NCBI GenBank assembly: GCA_913056425.1
Contig: CAJXLR010000042.1
Span: forward strand, 1-10,126
Direction: 5' to 3'
Length of the DNA stretch: 10,126 nt
Source: an uncultured Bacteroidota bacterium
Lineage (GTDB): Bacteria > Bacteroidota > Bacteroidia > NS11-12g > UBA9320
Shown here: piece by piece, positions 6,846-10,126 of the stretch
Numbering within the stretch: position 1 is the first letter of the stretch
How the letters are laid out: the number at the start of each line of letters is the position of its first letter
The notes under the pieces: model-generated
Seen by the model: only the letters and a program-made list of their open reading frames with translations
Database searches by the model: none
What the model was told of the DNA's origin: nothing
Position numbers and translations under genes: made by a program

Positions 6846-7922
6846 TTATGTGTCTAACCCGCCGGCTTTCAGTTTTTCCGTGTTCTCAGCGAGTTGTAAC
6901 TGGTCTATAACTTCTTGAATGTTACCTCCTAAAACCTCAGATAAATTGTAAAGTGTAAGGTTGATTCGGTGGTCTGTCACCCGACTTTGAGGAAAGTTAT
7001 AGGTGCGAATTTTTGCCGATCGGTCTCCGGTTGATACCAATGATTTTCGTTCGGCGGCTATTTTCTTATTGTGCTCTTCTAACTTCTTTTCATACAATCG
7101 TGTTCGAAGAACGGTAAGCGCTTTGTCGTAGTTCTGGTGTTGCGAACGGCCGTCCTGACACTCCACCACAATACCCGTCGGAATGTGTGTCAATCGTATC
7201 GCCGATTCAGTCTTGTTTACGTGCTGACCGCCCGCTCCGGATGCTCGGAATGTATCTCGTCGAACATCCCCCATGTTTAGGTCTACATCAACTTCATCTG
7301 CTTCCGGAAGTACTGCAACTGTGGCGGCACTTGTATGCACGCGACCTTGAGACTCAGTTTCCGGAACACGCTGAACGCGGTGAACCCCGCTTTCGAATTT
7401 CAAGGTTCCATAAACCCCATTTCCTTTTACTTCGAAAACCACCTTATTGTATCCACCAACTGTTCCTTCCATAACTTCCACCACCTCGGTTTTCCAACCT
7501 TTGTTTTGGCAGTATCGCTCGTACATTCGGTATAAATCGCCGGCAAATAAACTCGCCTCATCACCACCCGTTCCGGAACGGATTTCAACAATTACGTTCT
7601 TATTGTCGTTGGGATCTTTCGGGATGAGCAACCATTTAATTCGCTCTTCCATTTCGGGTCGCTTATCCGACAATTCATCGAGCTCCATTTTGGCCATTTC
7701 TTTCAATTCGGGATCGCTCTCGTTTGAGAGAATATCCTTGGCCTCATCCATACCGGTAACCACAGCTTTGTACTCGTGGTAAACTTCCACGATGTCTTTC
7801 AAATCACCATACTCTCTATTGAGTTGATTGAACTTCTTCACATCCGATAGTACTGCGGGATCACTCAACTGTGTCTCTACTTGGAGAAAGCGTTGGTATA
7901 TGGATTCTAGTTTCTCTAGCAT
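6846..7922 (-). CDS. prfA: Peptide chain release factor 1
   Basis: RF1 reads UAA and UAG in the ribosomal A site and triggers peptide release. The 358-aa length is standard. An N-terminal coiled-coil/helical domain (about 1-100) is followed by the core domain, with SGTGGDEASLFAGDL (116-130), the stop-codon-reading tripeptide PET inside HRVQRVPETESQGR (181-194, the RF1-type PxT rather than the SPF of RF2), and the catalytic GGQ at 231-233 in RASGAGGQHVNKTESA. The glutamine of GGQ is the usual target of PrmC methylation; prmC is not in the window. The ATG at 7922 is supported by a full TAnnTTTG match 8 bases upstream. The hydratase gene ends 31 bases upstream on the same strand, so co-transcription from the hydratase promoter is also possible. 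Confidence 0.98.
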   Translation of the reverse strand: MLEKLESIYQRFLQVETQLSDPAVLSDVKKFNQLNREYGDLKDIVEVYHEYKAVVTGMDEAKDILSNESDPELKEMAKMELDELSDKRPEMEERIKWLLIPKDPNDNKNVIVEIRSGTGGDEASLFAGDLYRMYERYCQNKGWKTEVVEVMEGTVGGYNKVVFEVKGNGVYGTLKFESGVHRVQRVPETESQGRVHTSAATVAVLPEADEVDVDLNMGDVRRDTFRASGAGGQHVNKTESAIRLTHIPTGIVVECQDGRSQHQNYDKALTVLRTRLYEKKLEEHNKKIAAERKSLVSTGDRSAKIRTYNFPQSRVTDHRINLTLYNLSEVLGGNIQEVIDQLQLAENTEKLKAGGLDT

Positions 7923-7930
7923 TCAGCCTG

Positions 7931-7938
7931 CAAAAGTA
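7931..7938 (-). promoter_or_regulatory. Bacteroidota -7 box for prfA
   Basis: On the minus strand TACTTTTG fits TAnnTTTG exactly. It lies in the short gap between the hydratase stop codon and the prfA ATG, only 8 bases before that ATG. If used, the transcript would have a leader of a few bases at most. No -33 TTG is seen at 17-23 bases; the upstream part would lie inside the hydratase gene. Confidence 0.5.
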
Positions 7939-7953
7939 TCTGTTTGCTGGGAT

Positions 7954-8742
7954 TTATTCGCTTATGCGAACCTCAACACTTCCTAGTCCTTCAATCTCTG
8001 CTTTGATATGGTCGCCCTCGGAGATATTCACCATAGGACCCAATGCACCGGAAAGTAGAACCTCTCCTTTACGAATTGGTTGTCCATTTTTAATCATGGT
8101 TTGAACCAACCAAAGTGTTGCATTAAGTGGATTGTCCATGCACGCTTTACCTGATCCTTCGGAAGCAACTTCATCGTTTTTGGTCATCGCCATTTTGCAA
8201 TTCACCAAATCAAGTTTGTGAATGGAAACTTGATTGTCACCTAAAACATAGTGACTTGCAGACGCATTGTCGGCAATTGTATCGGTGATGCGGATATTCC
8301 AGTCGGCAACCCTACTACCAACAATCTCGATGGATGCGCAGGCATAATCAATGGCATCGGTGAGTGTTTCCATGGTTACATCTCCTGTCAAATCTTTTCC
8401 AACAACGAATGCAATTTCAGCCTCCGCTTTGGGTTGCAACAACTCCATTGCGCTGAGTTCACCTCCGTTTTTGACTTCGGTGGTGTGAAAGAGTAATCCG
8501 TAATCCGGTTGATCTACGCCAAGTTGTTTTTGCACCGCAAACGAAGTGAGCCCAATCTTTTTACCAACCGGTTTTTCGCCTCGACCCATTCTACGTTTAA
8601 CGTTGATTTCCTGAACCTTATAAGCAGTTTCCTGGTCGGTTTCTCCGATTAAATCTCGCACCGGTTCACATGTTTCTCCGGTTGTAAATGAGCGCCACAA
8701 TCGATCTGCGGCTGCTTGAATTTTAGACTGACGTTGTTCCAC
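7954..8742 (-). CDS. 2-keto-4-pentenoate hydratase-like protein (FAH/MhpD superfamily)
   Basis: The protein has 262 aa from a GTG at 8742. Enzymes of this group add water to 2-hydroxypenta-2,4-dienoates in meta-cleavage aromatic degradation; 4-oxalocrotonate decarboxylases share the fold and much of the sequence, so the substrate cannot be fixed. Visible: GKKIGLTS (60-67), the metal-ligand strand AEAEIAFVVG (106-115, two glutamates), SIEIVGSRVADW (137-148, third acidic ligand), DNASASHYVLG (158-168), and the C-terminal GEVLLSGALGPMVNISEGD typical of the FAH fold. The frame stays open up to a TTG at 8787, but those 15 extra residues (FYFFRGYTC and so on) are unlike the family and overlap a promoter-like TATACTTG. 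The GTG gives the normal family length and is preferred. No other aromatic-degradation genes are nearby, so the pathway is unknown. It is divergent from the PorV/PorQ-like gene. Confidence 0.88.
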   Translation of the reverse strand: MEQRQSKIQAAADRLWRSFTTGETCEPVRDLIGETDQETAYKVQEINVKRRMGRGEKPVGKKIGLTSFAVQKQLGVDQPDYGLLFHTTEVKNGGELSAMELLQPKAEAEIAFVVGKDLTGDVTMETLTDAIDYACASIEIVGSRVADWNIRITDTIADNASASHYVLGDNQVSIHKLDLVNCKMAMTKNDEVASEGSGKACMDNPLNATLWLVQTMIKNGQPIRKGEVLLSGALGPMVNISEGDHIKAEIEGLGSVEVRISE

Positions 8743-8746
8743 GTGG

Positions 8747-8754
8747 CAAGTATA
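8747..8754 (-). promoter_or_regulatory. Candidate -7 box for the hydratase gene
   Basis: On the minus strand TATACTTG is a 7-of-8 base fit to TAnnTTTG (C for one T). It lies 4 bases before the GTG at 8742, so the mRNA could begin at or next to the start codon. No clear -33 TTG is present. It also argues against the longer TTG-initiated reading, which would place the promoter inside the coding region. Confidence 0.45.
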
Positions 8755-8798
8755 GCCCCGAAAAAAGTAAAATTTTGACGTAGACAACGAAAGCGTAA

Positions 8799-8815
8799 CA
8801 ATTCGACGTGAATTG
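8799..8815. repeat. 17-bp inverted repeat in the divergent promoter region
   Basis: CAATTC, 5-base spacer GACGT, GAATTG: perfect 6-bp arms. The centre is about 24 bases upstream of the -7 box of the plus-strand gene, over its -33 region, and about 53 bases upstream of the hydratase -7 box. This is the shape and place of an operator for a dimeric regulator that could control one or both divergent genes. No regulator gene is adjacent. Confidence 0.4.
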
Positions 8816-8830
8816 AGTACCTATAAACCG

Positions 8831-8838
8831 TAATTTTG
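8831..8838 (+). promoter_or_regulatory. Bacteroidota -7 box for the PorV/PorQ-like gene
   Basis: TAATTTTG is a full match to TAnnTTTG and stands 5 bases before the GTG start at 8844. Transcription would start at about the start codon, giving a leaderless mRNA. A TTG at 8813-8815 is 15 bases upstream of the box, slightly closer than usual for a -33 element. Confidence 0.6.
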
Positions 8839-8843
8839 CCGCG

Positions 8844-9845
8844 GTGAAAAATCTGCTGATATTCGGACTTTTTGTTTTGGGCGCGAGCGTAGCGAGCGCG
8901 CAACTGCTACCTAACTTTGGTGGGCAGCGAGCCGGTTTGTCGACATTGAGTTTTTTGAAAAACGACTTAAACCCACGATCGGTAGGTATGTCCGGAGCGA
9001 GCATTGCTAATACTCACGATGCGTATTCGGCGATAACGAATCCGGCTGCTCTGGCTAAACTTGAAGAAAACAGCATTGGAGCGAGCCACTTGTTAATTGG
9101 CGGTGGCATTCAACAGAGCTACTTATCCTATCAGCATAAACTACCAAGCGAGTCGACCATCGGACTTAGCGTCAATTCGCTTAACAGTGGCGACATGATG
9201 GTTCGTACCGAATTCCAACCGGACGGTACCGGTCAGTATTTCAGCATGAGTCAAAATGCTTTCAAGGGTAATTACAGCACCAAGCTTTCAGATATGTTTA
9301 GTTTGGGCGTCGCGGTTACGTATATCTACGAAACCATGCAGGTGTACAATAACAGCACCGCTGCTATAGACCTTGGGTTCTTGTATCAAACGGATTTTAA
9401 AAATCTACGTTTTGCCGTGGTAGTTCAGAACTTTGGTGGAAGTTCATCCATGTCCGGTTCTCTCTTGCAAGTAGATTATAACCGAAATGGTAATCCTGAG
9501 TTAGCTCGCTATTCCTTACCTACCGTCTTTAAGATGGGCTTTGCCTTGGATGCGTACGAGAAAGACGACCATTTAATCGTTGGATCGATGCAGCTTAATA
9601 ACCCGAACGACAACGCTGAAAATATTCGTATCGGTTGTGAATACAGATACGCCAAACTTTTATCGGTTCAAACCGGAATTAAACTTAGTGTGAAAGGACA
9701 GGCATACCCTAGTTTCGGTATGGGTTACCGAAGTAAGATAGGTGTACATCCGTTAACCATAAACTATGGTATGAACCCAACAATTTGGATGGGTACTCAA
9801 CATGAGTTTGGGATTCAACTCAATTTCAATAAAATGGAACGCTAG
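8844..9845 (+). CDS. PorV/PorQ-family outer-membrane beta-barrel protein
   Basis: A 333-aa protein with a classical signal peptide (KNLLIFGLFVLGASVASA, likely cut before Q20). The mature N-terminus NPRSVGMSGASIANTHDAYSAITNPAAL (about 44-71) matches the family pattern in which a small-residue motif is followed by D-A-x-x-x-x-x-NPA, shared by PorV/PorQ and FadL-like barrels. The rest alternates short polar/hydrophobic strands typical of an outer-membrane beta-barrel and ends in IQLNFNKMER. PorV and PorQ act in type IX secretion, shuttling or attaching cargo at the outer membrane, but many family members have no assigned role, so the exact function is open. The start is GTG: the nearest upstream in-frame stop is at 8814-8816, no ATG lies between, and the signal peptide begins exactly at the GTG. 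It ends one base before the lipoprotein gene, so the two probably form an operon. Confidence 0.82.
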   Translation: MKNLLIFGLFVLGASVASAQLLPNFGGQRAGLSTLSFLKNDLNPRSVGMSGASIANTHDAYSAITNPAALAKLEENSIGASHLLIGGGIQQSYLSYQHKLPSESTIGLSVNSLNSGDMMVRTEFQPDGTGQYFSMSQNAFKGNYSTKLSDMFSLGVAVTYIYETMQVYNNSTAAIDLGFLYQTDFKNLRFAVVVQNFGGSSSMSGSLLQVDYNRNGNPELARYSLPTVFKMGFALDAYEKDDHLIVGSMQLNNPNDNAENIRIGCEYRYAKLLSVQTGIKLSVKGQAYPSFGMGYRSKIGVHPLTINYGMNPTIWMGTQHEFGIQLNFNKMER

Positions 9846-9846
9846 G

Positions 9847-10126
9847 ATGAAGTCTCGTGGTTTAGTCATATCGCTTTTGGTTTTGCTCGCGGGTTGCGAT
9901 AGCTTCTTCGGGAAGAAGACCGAACTGGATTTCATTGAAACACCTGATTTTCAAATACGAGATATTGCATATGTCCCAATTCAACCTGCATTAGAAGATT
10001 TTGTTGAACCTGTAGACATTACAACCGGTTTTGACGAGTTGCTCTATGTGGTGGATGCGGGAACCGAAGAAATAGTTTCATTAGACGAATCCGGACGGGA
10101 GCTAGGCAGATTTAAACTTCAAGGCG
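9847..10126 (+). CDS. Lipoprotein with a likely NHL-type beta-propeller, N-terminal part only
   Basis: The first 93 codons are seen and the rest is past the right edge. The start MKSRGLVISLLVLLAGC is a lipoprotein signal with lipobox LAGC and lipid-bearing C17. Asp follows at +2, a residue that holds lipoproteins in the inner membrane of E. coli but is not known to do so in Bacteroidota. After a linker, residues of the type PVDITTGFDELLYVVDAG followed by EEIVSLDESGREL look like one NHL/six-bladed-propeller repeat (P-x-D-I...LYVVD-x-G...I-x-x-LD-x-x-G). Only this blade is visible, so the propeller call is tentative. The ATG at 9847 lies one base after the TAG of the PorV/PorQ-like gene, which implies co-transcription and coupled translation, and suggests a cell-surface or periplasmic partner of that barrel. 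No own promoter is seen. Confidence 0.75.
   Translation, partial: MKSRGLVISLLVLLAGCDSFFGKKTELDFIETPDFQIRDIAYVPIQPALEDFVEPVDITTGFDELLYVVDAGTEEIVSLDESGRELGRFKLQG

Noticed and set aside
7447..7782. 111-codon open frame on the plus strand
   Set aside because: It is antisense to the N-terminal and early core parts of prfA, with no motif or start signal.
8883..8902. GC-rich direct repeat GCGAGCG-TA-GCGAGCG
   Set aside because: It encodes the Ala/Ser-rich end of a signal peptide (ASVASA), where such repetition follows from codon choice. It is not found elsewhere in the window.
8649..9004. Two overlapping minus-strand open frames (84 and 93 codons) across the divergent region
   Set aside because: They run antisense through the signal peptide of the PorV/PorQ-like gene and into the hydratase gene in another frame. 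Their translations are low-complexity and basic, without family features.
1..10126. Search for a defence system, mobile element or CRISPR array
   Set aside because: I saw no transposase, integrase, phage, nuclease or toxin-antitoxin motifs and no regularly spaced repeats. Except for the envelope genes and the orphan hydratase, the genes are core housekeeping genes.

Overview
The window looks like chromosomal DNA of a member of the Bacteroidota, probably a free-living relative of the Flavobacteriales. Four things point there. It has a long type III glutamine synthetase. It has an OmpA lipoprotein with the TPR / beta-propeller / carboxypeptidase-regulatory / OmpA layout typical of this phylum. 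It has a PorV/PorQ-type outer-membrane protein. Finally, the phylum's promoter box TAnnTTTG, or a one-mismatch version, stands just in front of several genes. The species cannot be named from the sequence.

Layout. From 1 to 8742 all genes lie on the minus strand, so transcription runs from right to left. In transcription order they are: a 2-keto-4-pentenoate hydratase-like enzyme (8742-7954), release factor 1 prfA (7922-6846), type III glutamine synthetase glnN (6739-4562), a large OmpA-family lipoprotein (4393-1826) ending at a clear intrinsic terminator (1804-1771), then purM (1722-553) abutting rlmN (552 to beyond the left edge). At about 8.8 kb there is a divergent promoter region. From it a plus-strand pair leaves: a PorV/PorQ-family beta-barrel protein (8844-9845) and, one base later, a lipoprotein with the start of a propeller-like domain (9847 to beyond the right edge). 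No gap between genes is longer than 170 bases. I saw no rRNA, tRNA, CRISPR array, insertion sequence or phage gene.

How the genes work together. The minus-strand set is mostly housekeeping: purine synthesis, 23S rRNA/tRNA methylation, translation termination and ammonium assimilation. It is interrupted by one envelope gene. The plus-strand pair is an envelope module. The PorE-like lipoprotein and the PorV/PorQ-like protein both resemble parts of the type IX secretion/gliding apparatus. They are not adjacent, and no other type IX genes are present, so a secretion role is inference.

Most worth a second look: (i) the OmpA lipoprotein carries about 120 extra C-terminal residues that read like a retropepsin (clan AA aspartic protease) domain with a damaged DTG active site; (ii) promoter boxes lie only 4 to 8 bases before the start codons of three genes, suggesting leaderless or nearly leaderless mRNAs and moving the hydratase start to a GTG at 8742; (iii) the PorV/PorQ-like protein and lipoprotein form a tight pair.
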